From Paracoccus sp. MA (GTDB lineage Bacteria > Pseudomonadota > Alphaproteobacteria > Rhodobacterales > Rhodobacteraceae): DNA of 64,000 nt. The position numbers were made by a program, and so were the translations under genes. The DNA is taken from assembly GCF_020990385.1 (NCBI RefSeq), contig NZ_CP087598.1, positions 124,001 through 188,000 of the forward strand, read 5' to 3'. Within the stretch, counting starts at the first letter, position 1. Every line of letters begins with the position of its first letter. The notes under the pieces were generated by a model that searched no databases, had not been told where the DNA came from, and saw nothing but the letters and a program-made list of their open reading frames with translations. This document shows, piece after piece, positions 47,928 to 57,040 of this stretch.

Positions 47928-48806
47928 ATGGCAGAAAACAAGCTGGAAAAGCGGGGTCTTGGCCGCGGTCTCTCGGCGCTGATGGCGGATGTGGACCTGA
48001 TCCCCTCCGAACGGCCCGCCCCGCGGCAGATCCTTCCGGTCGAACAGCTGACGCCCAATCCGGATCAGCCGCGCCGCAGTTTCGCCCCGGAGGCCCTGCA
48101 GGAACTGGCCGATTCTCTGAAGACCCGCGGCATGCTGCAGCCGCTGATCGTGCGGCCGCATCCGACGGATCGCGGCCTCTATCAGATTGTGGCGGGCGAA
48201 CGCCGCTGGCGCGCGGCGCAGATCGCTCAGCTGCACGAAGTCCCGGTCATCGTCCGCGATCTGGACGATACCGAAGTGTTGGAAGTCGCCATTGTCGAAA
48301 ACATCCAGCGCGCCGATCTGAACGCGATCGAAGAGGCAGCCTCTTACCGCCAGCTCATGGACCGTTTCGGCCATACGCAGGAGAGGCTGGCAGAGGCGCT
48401 GAACAAGAGCCGCAGCCACATTGCCAACCTGCTTCGCCTGCTGAACCTGCCCGACCAGGTCCAGGCCTGGCTCAAGGAGGGCAAGCTGACCGCCGGTCAC
48501 GCCCGTGCCCTGATCACCACGCCGAATGCGGTGGAGCTGGCGCGGAAGGTGATCGAAAAAAGCCTGTCGGTGCGCGAGACCGAGGAACTGGCCCGCCGTC
48601 AGGCCGAGGGGCCGAAGCCGTCCAAGCCCAGAAGCCAGAAACACGAGAAGGACGCCGATACCCGCGCCCTGGAAGGTGATCTGAGCGCGCATCTCAAGAT
48701 GAAGGTGGTGATCAACCATGCCGGCGTCGATGGCGGCCAGATGGTGATCACCTATCGCGATCTGGATCAGCTGGACCGGCTCTGTCAGGTCCTCGCGGGC
48801 AACTGA
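47928..48806 (+). CDS. parB: Chromosome partitioning protein ParB
   Basis: 292 residues, CTP-dependent DNA clamp that loads at parS. N-terminal R-G-L-G-R-G-L-S-A-L-M, the CTPase motifs P-N-P-D-Q-P-R-R and G-E-R-R-W-R-A, then E-N-I-Q-R, the helix-turn-helix with N-K-S-R-S-H-I-A-N, and a C-terminal dimer domain. ATG at 47928 follows GGAGGA. Two parS sites lie within 3.3 kb upstream. The stop codon is embedded in an 18-base palindrome. Confidence 0.96.
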   Translation: MAENKLEKRGLGRGLSALMADVDLIPSERPAPRQILPVEQLTPNPDQPRRSFAPEALQELADSLKTRGMLQPLIVRPHPTDRGLYQIVAGERRWRAAQIAQLHEVPVIVRDLDDTEVLEVAIVENIQRADLNAIEEAASYRQLMDRFGHTQERLAEALNKSRSHIANLLRLLNLPDQVQAWLKEGKLTAGHARALITTPNAVELARKVIEKSLSVRETEELARRQAEGPKPSKPRSQKHEKDADTRALEGDLSAHLKMKVVINHAGVDGGQMVITYRDLDQLDRLCQVLAGN

Positions 48807-48823
48807 ACACCATATATGGTGTT
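48806..48823. repeat. Perfect 18-base palindrome at the parB stop codon
   Basis: AACACCATATATGGTGTT; its first A is the last base of the parB stop. Not the parS sequence. It could be an operator or a weak RNA hairpin. No second copy was noticed. Confidence 0.6.
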
Positions 48824-48879
48824 ATTGCCAAGCAGAGAATACCAAATCAGCCGATAGCGGCCTGCAGGCCAAGAAAAAA

Positions 48880-48901
48880 CCCCGGAAGCAACGCTCCGGG
48901 G
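48880..48901 (-). terminator. Intrinsic terminator of hrcA-grpE
   Basis: A seven-base stem CCCCGGA/TCCGGGG with an eight-base loop, followed on the minus strand by six Ts (TTTTTTCTT). It lies 26 bases after the grpE stop; on the plus strand it may also help end parB transcripts. Confidence 0.85.
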
Positions 48902-48926
48902 TTTCGCATGCCGTCGGCAAGGGAAG

Positions 48927-49472
48927 TCAGCTGGCCGGGGTCGAACTTACTCCGACCTTCGCCGGACGCAGCAGCCGGTCGTGCAGCATGAAGCCATTGT
49001 CCATGACCTGGATGATATTGCCGGCAACGGTCCCGGGAACCGGGGCCTCGAACATCGCCTCATGCTTCTGGGGGTCGAATTTCTCGCCCACGGCGGGGGT
49101 AATGACGCTGATGCCGTGCTTGGCAAAGACGTTGTTCAACTCTCGCAGCGTCAGTTCGACGCCTTCGATCAGCGCGGCGGCGGCGGCGCGCTGCTCTTCG
49201 CCGGCAGCCTCCAGCGCACGGCTCAGCGCATCGTGCACCGGCAGAAGGTCGCGGGCCAGCCGCGACCCGCCATATTGCTCGGCATCGCGGCGCTCCTTGT
49301 CGGCGCGCTTGCGGGCATTCTCGGCATCGGCCAGCGCGCGCATGAAGCGGTCGCGGTAATCGTCCCGCTCGGCGATCAGCGCCTCGACATCGGGCGAGGG
49401 CGCCTCATCATCGGCCAGCGGGTCAATGATCTCCTCGTCCAGCGGGCTGCCGTTCGGGTTTTCGTTCTTCAT
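48927..49472 (-). CDS. grpE: Nucleotide exchange factor GrpE
   Basis: 181 residues, exchange factor and thermosensor for DnaK. N-terminal acidic tail, a long coiled coil (E-A-L-I-A-E-R-D-D-Y-R-D-R-F to about residue 90), a four-helix region with D-L-L-P-V-H-D-A-L-S-R-A, and the C-terminal beta domain with H-E-A-M-F and V-M-D-N-G-F-M-L-H-D-R-L-L-R-P-A-K-V. Seven bases downstream of hrcA, co-transcribed with that repressor. Ends in a clear intrinsic terminator. Confidence 0.95.
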   Translation of the reverse strand: MKNENPNGSPLDEEIIDPLADDEAPSPDVEALIAERDDYRDRFMRALADAENARKRADKERRDAEQYGGSRLARDLLPVHDALSRALEAAGEEQRAAAAALIEGVELTLRELNNVFAKHGISVITPAVGEKFDPQKHEAMFEAPVPGTVAGNIIQVMDNGFMLHDRLLRPAKVGVSSTPAS

Positions 49473-49479
49473 GTCCTCA

Positions 49480-50571
49480 TCATCCTTTCCGGCCAGAGAT
49501 CATCCGGCCGACAAGCTGCGCAGTATAGTCCACGATCGGCACGATGCGGCCGTAGTTCAGCCGCGTCGGACCGATGACGCCGACCGCGCCAACAATCTTT
49601 CGGTCGGCATTCATATAGGGCGAAACGACGAGAGAGGAACCGGAAAGTGAAAAAAGCTTGTTCTCGGAACCGATGAAAATGCGCACGCCCTCGCCCTGCT
49701 CGGCCAGTTCCAAGAATTCGGCGATGTCGCGCTTGCGCTCCAGGTCGTCGAACAGCGTGCGGATGCGGTCCAGATCGGCCAGCTCATCCGCCAGCAGATT
49801 GGCCCGGCCGCGCACGATCAGCCGCGGATCGCTGCTTTCGCCATCCCACAGCGCCAGGCCCGAGGCCACCAGTTCCGCGGCCATGCTGTCCAGTTTTCGC
49901 CGGCTGGCCTCGACCTCCTGCGCGACACTGCGTCGCAGCTCGGCCAGGGTGCGGCCTTCGGCCACCGCGTTCAGGAAATTCGCGGCCTCGCGCATCGAGC
50001 TGGCGGTATGGCCGGGCGGCGGGGCAAAGACCCGATTCTCGACCCGGCCATCGGCAAAGACCAGCACCACCAGCGCCCGGTCGGGCGCGAGGCTCACGAA
50101 TTCGATATGCCGGACCGGTGCCTCCTGCTTGGGCATCAGCACCAGAGAGGCGCCATGGGTCAGCGCCGACAGCGCCGTGCTGACCCGGTCCAGCATGGCG
50201 CCGGTATCGCCGCTGTCCTGGCCCAGCGTCTCGTCGATCATCTCGCGGTCGCTGGCCGAGACGGGCCCGGCCTCCATCAGCCCGTCCACGAACAGCCGCA
50301 GCCCCAGCTGCGTCGGCAGCCGTCCGGCCGAGACATGCGGATGATCCAGCAGGCCCAGATATTCCAGGTCCTGCATGACGTTGCGGATCGTGGCGGCGCT
50401 GACCTTTTCGCTCATGTCGCGGGTCAGGGTGCGCGAGCCGACGGGCTCGCCGGTGGCGAGATAGGCTTCGACCACGCGGCGAAACACCTCGCGCGAGCGG
50501 TCGTTCAGGTCGGAAAGCAGCGGAGTTTCAGGCATGGCGATCTGTTGAGGGCGTTCACGGGTTGCGGTCAT
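49480..50571 (-). CDS. hrcA: Heat-inducible transcription repressor HrcA
   Basis: 363 residues, repressor of groESL/dnaK-type operons through the CIRCE element. N-terminal winged helix (N-D-R-S-R-E-V-F-R-R-V-V-E-A-Y, G-E-P-V-G-S-R-T-L, A-A-T-I-R-N-V-M-Q-D-L-E-Y-L-G-L), the H-V-S-A-G-R-L-P-T motif, and a C-terminal GAF-like dimer domain. ATG at 50571 gives the family N terminus; the frame extends upstream over rph by GC bias only. Divergent from rph by 49 bases, and no CIRCE repeat is visible there, so targets lie elsewhere. Confidence 0.94.
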   Translation of the reverse strand: MTATRERPQQIAMPETPLLSDLNDRSREVFRRVVEAYLATGEPVGSRTLTRDMSEKVSAATIRNVMQDLEYLGLLDHPHVSAGRLPTQLGLRLFVDGLMEAGPVSASDREMIDETLGQDSGDTGAMLDRVSTALSALTHGASLVLMPKQEAPVRHIEFVSLAPDRALVVLVFADGRVENRVFAPPPGHTASSMREAANFLNAVAEGRTLAELRRSVAQEVEASRRKLDSMAAELVASGLALWDGESSDPRLIVRGRANLLADELADLDRIRTLFDDLERKRDIAEFLELAEQGEGVRIFIGSENKLFSLSGSSLVVSPYMNADRKIVGAVGVIGPTRLNYGRIVPIVDYTAQLVGRMISGRKG

Positions 50572-50620
50572 GGGTGTCGGACCTGTATCTGAACGGCAAA
50601 ACCCCCGAAAGGAATGAAAG

Positions 50621-51343
50621 ATGCGCCCCTCTGGCCGGAATTTAAGTGATATGCGCCCGATTTCAATCGAAACGGGCATCATGCGCCATGCCGAGGGTTC
50701 CTGCCTGATCTCCTGCGGCGACACCCGCGTGCTCTGCTCGGCCACCATCGAGGAGAAGGCGCCGCCCTTCCTCAAGGGTTCGGGGCAGGGCTGGGTGACG
50801 GCGGAATACGGCATGCTGCCGCGCGCCACCAACAGCCGCAACCGGCGCGAGGCGGCGGCCGGCAAGCAATCCGGCCGCACGCAGGAGATCCAGCGCCTGA
50901 TCGGCCGCGCCCTGCGCGCCGGGGTGGACCGCCGCGCCCTGGGCGAGCGGCAGATCGTGATCGATTGCGACGTGATCCAGGCCGATGGCGGCACCCGCTG
51001 CGCCGCGATCACCGGCGGCTGGGTGGCGCTGCGGATGGCGGTCAACAAGCTCCTGAAGGCCGGCATCGTCACCGCCGACCCGATCATGGACCATGTCGCC
51101 GCGGTGTCCTGCGGCATCTATGCCGGGCAGGCGATCCTGGACCTGGACTATGCCGAGGACAGCGAGGCCGGCACCGACGGCAATTTCATCATGACCGGGG
51201 CAGGGCGGCTGATCGAGGTGCAGATGTCGGCCGAGGGCGCCACCTTCTCGCGCCCCGAGATGAACCAGCTGCTCGACCTGGCCGAATCCGGCATCGCCGA
51301 GCTGGTCCGCGCCCAGAACGAGGCTGTCGCATGCGCAAGCTGA
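50621..51343 (+). CDS. rph: Ribonuclease PH
   Basis: 240-residue phosphorolytic 3'-5' exonuclease that trims tRNA precursors. M-R-P-S-G-R at the N terminus, [41 protein letters not shown] and G-T-D-G-N-F-I-M-T are the RNase PH core with the phosphate-binding region intact. First of rph-rdgB-ridA-hemW, all overlapping. Its end overlaps rdgB by 13 bases. Confidence 0.96.
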   Translation: MRPSGRNLSDMRPISIETGIMRHAEGSCLISCGDTRVLCSATIEEKAPPFLKGSGQGWVTAEYGMLPRATNSRNRREAAAGKQSGRTQEIQRLIGRALRAGVDRRALGERQIVIDCDVIQADGGTRCAAITGGWVALRMAVNKLLKAGIVTADPIMDHVAAVSCGIYAGQAILDLDYAEDSEAGTDGNFIMTGAGRLIEVQMSAEGATFSRPEMNQLLDLAESGIAELVRAQNEAVACAS

Positions 51344-51936
51344 CCGAGAAGAAGCTGCTGGTCGCGACCCACAACAAAGGGAAGCTGGACGAGATCCGCG
51401 CCATGATGGCCCCGCATGGCATCGAGGTGACCTCGGCCGGCGAGATGGGCCTGCCCGAACCGGCCGAGACCGAGTCGAGCTTCATCGGCAATGCCCGCAT
51501 CAAGGCCCGCGCCGCCATGCAGGCGACCGGCCTGCCGGTGCTGGCCGATGACAGCGGCATCACCGTGGACGGACTGGACGGCGCGCCCGGCGTCTATACC
51601 GCCGACTGGGCCGAGACCGCGCAGGGCCGCGACTTCATGCAGGCCATGACCCGCACCTGGCGCGAGCTGGACGAGCGCGGCGTGCCCGAGCCGCGCACCG
51701 CCCAGTTCCGCGCCACGCTGATCCTGCTCTGGCCCGACGGGCACGAGGAGATCTTCGAGGGCGTCGCGCCCGGCCGGCTGGTCTGGCCGCCGCGCGGCCA
51801 GCAGGGCCACGGCTACGACCCGATTTTCGTGCCCGACGGCCATGACGTGACCTATGCCCAGATGGCCCCCGCGCAGAAGAACGCCATCAGCCACCGCGCC
51901 CGCGCCTTCCGCAAGCTGGAGGCGCTCTTTGCGTAG
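51331..51936 (+). CDS. rdgB: XTP/dITP diphosphatase RdgB (HAM1)
   Basis: 201 residues; hydrolyses ITP, dITP and XTP to keep deaminated purines out of nucleic acid. V-A-T-H-N-K-G-K at the N terminus (substrate), the [10 protein letters not shown] and L-A-D-D-S-G-I-T-V metal/substrate motifs, and G-H-G-Y-D-P-I-F and S-H-R-A-R-A near the C terminus. ATG at 51331 lies inside the end of rph. Stop overlaps ridA by eight bases. Confidence 0.95.
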   Translation: MRKLTEKKLLVATHNKGKLDEIRAMMAPHGIEVTSAGEMGLPEPAETESSFIGNARIKARAAMQATGLPVLADDSGITVDGLDGAPGVYTADWAETAQGRDFMQAMTRTWRELDERGVPEPRTAQFRATLILLWPDGHEEIFEGVAPGRLVWPPRGQQGHGYDPIFVPDGHDVTYAQMAPAQKNAISHRARAFRKLEALFA

Positions 51937-52303
51937 GATCTCGACCGGCTCGCCCTTCGAAGCCGCGCTCGGCTACAGCCGCGCGGTGGTGAAGGGGCCG
52001 TGGTGCTTCGTCTCGGGCACCACCGGCTACGATTACGCGGCCATGGCCATGCCCGACAGCGCCGCCGAGCAGGCGCGCAACGCCTTCGCCACCATCTTCG
52101 CCACTCTGGCCGAGGCGGGCTTCGCGCCCGCCGACATCGTTCGTGTGCAATACACCGTCACCGACCCGGCGATCCTCGACGAGATCGCGCCGGTTCTGGG
52201 CGAGGCGATGAAAGATGCGTTACCGGCGGCGACCATGGTTGTGGCGGGGCTCATCAGACCCGAGATGAAGATCGAAATCGAAGTCACCGCCTTGAGGGAA
52301 TGA
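51929..52303 (+). CDS. RidA-family protein (enamine/imine deaminase type)
   Basis: 124 residues with the RidA/YjgF fold: F-V-S-G-T-T-G, N-A-F-A-T-I-F, V-R-V-Q-Y-T-V-T-D, A-T-M-V-V-A-G-L and E-I-E-V-T-A near the end. The Arg that holds the substrate carboxylate in true RidA (R105 in R-V-E-V form) is not in its usual context here (R-P-E-M-K-I-E-I-E-V), so deaminase activity is uncertain. The only plausible start is TTG at 51929, inside the rdgB stop. The ATGA at its 3' end begins hemW. Confidence 0.8.
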   Translation: MRRISTGSPFEAALGYSRAVVKGPWCFVSGTTGYDYAAMAMPDSAAEQARNAFATIFATLAEAGFAPADIVRVQYTVTDPAILDEIAPVLGEAMKDALPAATMVVAGLIRPEMKIEIEVTALRE

Positions 52304-53508
52304 CCCTGGACCTGTCAGCCGCCCCCCTGCCGGACCCGGCCGCCAGCGCCACCCTGACCGACGACTGGCGGGCAGGGGGCTTCGCACTTTACGTCCACTG
52401 GCCCTTTTGCGCCGCGAAATGCCCCTATTGCGATTTCAACAGCCATGTCGCGGCGGTGATCGACCAGCCGCGCTGGCTGGCCGCCTATCGCGCCGAGATT
52501 GCCCGGCTGGGCCGTGATTTGCCCGACCGGGTGCTGAACAGCATCTTCTTCGGCGGCGGCACCCCCAGCCTGATGGCGCCGGAAACCGTGGCGGGGGTGA
52601 TCGAGGCCGCCCGAGCCGCCTGGCCCTTCGCCAATGACATCGAGATCACGCTGGAAGCCAACCCGACCAGCGTCGAGACGGGCCGCCTCCGCGCCTATGC
52701 GGATGCCGGCGTCAACCGCGTCTCGATGGGGGTGCAGGCGCTGAACGACGAGGATCTGCGCCGGCTGGGCCGCATGCATTCGGCGGCCGAGGCCCGCGCC
52801 GCCTTCGACATAGCCCGCGACTGTTTCACGCGGGTCAGCTTCGACCTGATCTATGCCCGGCAGGACCAGGACCGCGCCCATTGGCGGCGCGAGCTGACCC
52901 AGGCGCTCGGCATGGCCGTCGATCACCTGTCGGCCTATCAGCTGACCATCGAGCCCGGCACCGCCTTCGGCGCCCGCCACGCCAGGGGCGGGCTGAAGGG
53001 CCTGCCCGACGACGATCTGTCCGCCGACCTGTATCTGGACACGCAAGAGATCTGCGCGGCGGCCGGGATGCCCGCCTATGAGGTCTCGAATCATGCCCGG
53101 CCGGGGGCGGAAAGCCGGCATAACCTGGTCTACTGGCGGCAGGGCGACTGGGCGGCGGTGGGGCCGGGCGCGCATGGCCGGCTGACGCTGGCCTCGGGCC
53201 GCTGGGCGACCGAGGCGCATCCGGCGCCCGGCGCCTGGCTGGAGGCCGTCGAGGCGCAGGGCCATGGCGACAGCCATCGCGAGCTGCTGAGCCTGTCCGA
53301 CCGGGCGCTGGAATATCTGCTGATGGCGATGCGGCTGGCCGAGGGGCTGGATATCCCGCGCTACCGCGCCCATGGCGCCGAATTGCCGCGGGACCGGCTG
53401 ATGAATCTGGCCGAACTGGGGCTTATCTCCCTCGGAAAGGACCGGCTGGCCGCGACTCCGGCCGGCCGTCCGGTGCTCAATGCGATCCTGCGCGAACTGG
53501 CGGAGTAA
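52300..53508 (+). CDS. hemW: Radical SAM heme chaperone HemW
   Basis: 402 residues. Radical SAM cluster motif C-A-A-K-C-P-Y-C near residue 33, with F-N-S-H following, then G-G-G-T-P-S, and E-A-N-P-T. The cluster pattern and the absence of the HemN C-terminal coproporphyrinogen elements mark HemW, a heme-binding chaperone for respiratory proteins, rather than an oxygen-independent coproporphyrinogen oxidase. Start ATG at 52300 overlaps the ridA stop. Followed after one base by a DUF454 gene. Confidence 0.9.
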   Translation: MTLDLSAAPLPDPAASATLTDDWRAGGFALYVHWPFCAAKCPYCDFNSHVAAVIDQPRWLAAYRAEIARLGRDLPDRVLNSIFFGGGTPSLMAPETVAGVIEAARAAWPFANDIEITLEANPTSVETGRLRAYADAGVNRVSMGVQALNDEDLRRLGRMHSAAEARAAFDIARDCFTRVSFDLIYARQDQDRAHWRRELTQALGMAVDHLSAYQLTIEPGTAFGARHARGGLKGLPDDDLSADLYLDTQEICAAAGMPAYEVSNHARPGAESRHNLVYWRQGDWAAVGPGAHGRLTLASGRWATEAHPAPGAWLEAVEAQGHGDSHRELLSLSDRALEYLLMAMRLAEGLDIPRYRAHGAELPRDRLMNLAELGLISLGKDRLAATPAGRPVLNAILRELAE

Positions 53509-53509
53509 G

Positions 53510-53863
53510 ATGCGGATTCTCTGGCTCGTCACCGGCTGGCTGACCCTTGCGCTGGGGGTGATCGGGATTTTCCTGCCGGTCATGCCCACCGTGCCCTTCC
53601 TGCTGGTGGCGGTCTGGGCCTTTGCCCGCTCGTCGCCGCGGCTGGGGGCGCGCATCATGCGCCACCCGCGCTTCGGTCCGCCGATCCGCGCCTGGCGCAA
53701 GCGCGGCGTCGTCGGCCGCACGGCCAAGGTCTGGGCCGTCACCGGCATGGCGATGGGGGTGGCCTGGGCGTTGCTGCTGGGCCTCGACCCGCGCTTCATC
53801 GCCGTGCAGGTGCTGGCCTGCCTAGCCATCGGCGCCTGGCTGGTCAGCCGCCCCGAGGCCTGA
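53510..53863 (+). CDS. YbaN/DUF454 family inner-membrane protein
   Basis: 117 residues with an N-terminal hairpin of two membrane helices (about 4-38) and two more near 70-112. The family motif G-I-F-L-P-V-M-P-T-V-P-F-L-L-V-A-V-W-A-F-A-R-S-S-P is intact. The function of DUF454 proteins is not known. Starts with ATG at 53510, one base after hemW, so probably the last gene of the rph-rdgB-ridA-hemW unit. Confidence 0.82.
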   Translation: MRILWLVTGWLTLALGVIGIFLPVMPTVPFLLVAVWAFARSSPRLGARIMRHPRFGPPIRAWRKRGVVGRTAKVWAVTGMAMGVAWALLLGLDPRFIAVQVLACLAIGAWLVSRPEA

Positions 53864-53953
53864 GCCGCCAGCGAATACAACCTTTTGCCCACTTGTCCCC
53901 GGCCCGCTGCGGCGCGAACCTCGGCGCATCGGGTCTGAGCGGAGGACAGGACC

Positions 53954-54538
53954 ATGGCGGACACATCGGGGGTGAAGATCCACCCCGCAGTCGACAACGG
54001 CATCAAGCCGGCCCAGCCCGGATTTTCCGGCGGCACGCTGCAATGCAAATGCGCCTCGAACCCGGTCAGGGTCGCGGTGCGGGCGCAGACCGCGCATAAC
54101 CATGTCTGCGGCTGCACCAAGTGCTGGAAGCCGGACGGCGCGATCTTTTCGCAGGTGGCGGTGGTCGGCCGCGACGCGATCGAGGTGCTGGAAGGCGCCG
54201 ACAAGCTGGAAATCGTCAATGCCGAGGCGCCGATCCAGCGCCATCGCTGCCGGGATTGCGGCGTGCACATGTATGGCCGGATCGAGAACAAGGACCATCC
54301 CTTCTACGGGCTGGATTTCGTCCATACCGAACTGTCGGACGAGGACGGCTGGTCGGCGCCGGAATTCGCCGCCTTCGTCAGCTCGGTGATCGAATCGGGC
54401 GTCGATCCCAGCCGTATGGACGGCATCCGCGCCCGGCTGCGCGAACTGGGGCTGGAGCCCTATGACGCGCTGTCGCCGCCGCTGATGGATGCCATCGCGA
54501 CGCATATCGCCAAGCGATCGGGCGCATTGCCGGCTTGA
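53954..54538 (+). CDS. gfa: S-(hydroxymethyl)glutathione synthase Gfa
   Basis: 194 residues, the length of the Paracoccus enzyme. It promotes adduct formation between formaldehyde and glutathione and acts just ahead of FlhA. Zinc ligands are the cysteines of [18 protein letters not shown] and [10 protein letters not shown]. Compared with the two smaller GFA-fold proteins in this window it has the extended C terminus (residues 130-194) and the K-P-D-G-A motif of true Gfa. ATG at 53954 follows GGAGGACAGG. Directly upstream of flhA. Confidence 0.95.
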   Translation: MADTSGVKIHPAVDNGIKPAQPGFSGGTLQCKCASNPVRVAVRAQTAHNHVCGCTKCWKPDGAIFSQVAVVGRDAIEVLEGADKLEIVNAEAPIQRHRCRDCGVHMYGRIENKDHPFYGLDFVHTELSDEDGWSAPEFAAFVSSVIESGVDPSRMDGIRARLRELGLEPYDALSPPLMDAIATHIAKRSGALPA

Positions 54539-54593
54539 CCGGGAACGCCTCGGCGGGGATCAACTTCGGGGGCCGGTTTACCGGCCCCTGTGC

Positions 54594-54620
54594 CATGAGA
54601 AGACTGTGACATGAGAAGAC
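54594..54620 (+). repeat. Direct repeat in the flhA leader
   Basis: The 11-mer CATGAGAAGAC occurs at 54594-54604 and 54610-54620, a 16-base period, about 40 bases before flhA. It may be a regulator half-site pair or a duplicated leader. No other copy noticed. Confidence 0.5.
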
Positions 54621-54657
54621 CAAGGCCATCCCGGCCGATACGCAAGGAGAGCAAGTC

Positions 54658-55785
<1,128 letters not shown>

Positions 55786-55810
55786 TCCTCAAGGGCTGCT
55801 TAGTTAAAAG

Positions 55811-55842
55811 GACGGCGGGGACGGGCGACCGGTCCCGCCGTC
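55811..55842 (+). other. Strong RNA hairpin between flhA and the ClpP-like gene
   Basis: GACGGCGGG pairs with CCCGCCGTC and the stem continues with a bulged G; no T run follows, so it is more likely a stability or attenuation element than an intrinsic terminator. It ends 18 bases before the start codon of the ClpP-like gene. Confidence 0.5.
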
Positions 55843-55860
55843 AACATGAAAGGACCGATC

Positions 55861-56496
55861 ATGGCAAAGCATTTCCATCTGGACGACGATGACGACGACG
55901 AGGACGAGCGCCGCCAGGAGGGCCAGAAGGACGAAGGGCTCGGCCTGCCCGAGGGTGACAAGATCGGCAAGCTCTATTTCAAGTCGCGCACGGTGATCGT
56001 CGCCGGGCCGATCACCGACAAGCTGGCGCAGCGCACCGTGGCGCATCTGCTGGCCTTGGCCGAGGACAGCGAGGAACCGATCAACATGCTGATCTCCTCG
56101 CCCGGCGGCCATGTCGAATCCGGCGACATGATCCATGACGTGATCAAGTTCATCCGTCCGACCGTGCGCACCATCGGCTCGGGCTGGGTGGCCTCGGCCG
56201 GGGCGCTGATCTTCGTCGGCGCGGACAAGGAAAACCGCTACTGCCTGCCCAACACCCGCTTCCTGATCCACCAGCCTTCCGGCGGGATCGGCGGCACTTC
56301 CTCGGACATGATGATCCAGGCCGAACAGGTGCGGCTGATGCGCGACCGGCTGAATCAGATCTTTGCCGAGGCGACCGGCCAGACGGTCGAGCGGATCGAG
56401 AAGGACACCCAGCGCGATTTCTGGCTGAACACGCAGGAGGCGCTGGATTACGGCCTTCTGGGCAAGGTCATCCGCTCGGTGGACGAGCTGAAATGA
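55861..56496 (+). CDS. ClpP-family serine protease with acidic N-terminal tail
   Basis: 211 residues. The catalytic triad is intact at Ser112 (V-A-S-A-G), His137 (F-L-I-H-Q-P) and Asp186 (T-Q-R-D), with the same 25- and 49-residue spacings as E. coli ClpP. Differences are the G-W-V-A-S-A-G serine loop in place of G-Q-A-A-S-M-G, and an N terminus H-L-D-D-D-D-D-D-E-D-E in place of the axial loop that contacts Clp ATPases. It may be a paralogue with its own partner. ATG at 55861 has AAAGGA at good spacing; an ATG five codons upstream is possible. Lies inside the formaldehyde gene cluster. Confidence 0.83.
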   Translation: MAKHFHLDDDDDDEDERRQEGQKDEGLGLPEGDKIGKLYFKSRTVIVAGPITDKLAQRTVAHLLALAEDSEEPINMLISSPGGHVESGDMIHDVIKFIRPTVRTIGSGWVASAGALIFVGADKENRYCLPNTRFLIHQPSGGIGGTSSDMMIQAEQVRLMRDRLNQIFAEATGQTVERIEKDTQRDFWLNTQEALDYGLLGKVIRSVDELK

Positions 56497-56509
56497 CGGG
56501 CCTGTTCTG

Positions 56510-57040
56510 ATGGCGGGCGGGGCTGAGATCCTGATCCGTCCCGCCACGCCTTCCGACCACGAGGCGATCTGGACCATCCTCGGGCCGGTCTATCGCGCGG
56601 GCGAGACCTATTGCATCCCGCCCGACATCTCGCGCGAGGAGGCGCTGGCCGACTGGTTCGCCGCGCCCTTCACCGCCTTCGTGGCCGAGCTGGACGGCCG
56701 GGTGCTGGGCACCAGCCATGTCGGCCGCAACCGCCCGGGCCCGGCGGCCCATGTCGCCAATGCCAGCTTCGCCACCCATCCGGATGCGCGGGGCCGCGGC
56801 ATCGCCGGGCGGCTGGTCGCCCATGCCAAGGACTGGGCGCGGGCGCAGGGCTTCCGGGCGATGCAGTTCAACTTCGTCGTCTCGACCAATGCCGATGCCG
56901 TTCATTCGTGGCAGAAAGCCGGTTTCGATATTGTCGGCCGCCTGCCCGGCGCGTTTCTTCACCCCAGGCATGGCTATGTGGACGCGCTGGTCATGTTTCA
57001 CGACCTGACAGAAGGGAATCCCCATGACGCTGGCCTATGA
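56510..57040 (+). CDS. GNAT-family N-acetyltransferase
   Basis: 176 residues, GNAT fold with the acetyl-CoA loop in H-P-D-A-R-G-R-G-I-A-G-R-L (motif A Q/R-x-x-G-x-G/A) and W-Q-K-A-G-F-D-I-V-G in motif B. Substrate unknown. Starts with ATG at 56510, 13 bases after the protease gene, and overlaps fghA by 17 bases, so it is embedded between protease and formaldehyde genes on one transcript. Confidence 0.82.
   Translation: MAGGAEILIRPATPSDHEAIWTILGPVYRAGETYCIPPDISREEALADWFAAPFTAFVAELDGRVLGTSHVGRNRPGPAAHVANASFATHPDARGRGIAGRLVAHAKDWARAQGFRAMQFNFVVSTNADAVHSWQKAGFDIVGRLPGAFLHPRHGYVDALVMFHDLTEGNPHDAGL

Noticed and set aside
50572..50620. CIRCE element expected near hrcA.
   Set aside because: No TTAGCACTC-N9-GAGTGCTAA or close relative is present between hrcA and rph.
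52822..52830. TGTTTCACG, half of a parS site, in hemW (another at 56996-57004 in the GNAT gene).
   Set aside because: Only half-sites without the inverted partner; chance matches in coding sequence.
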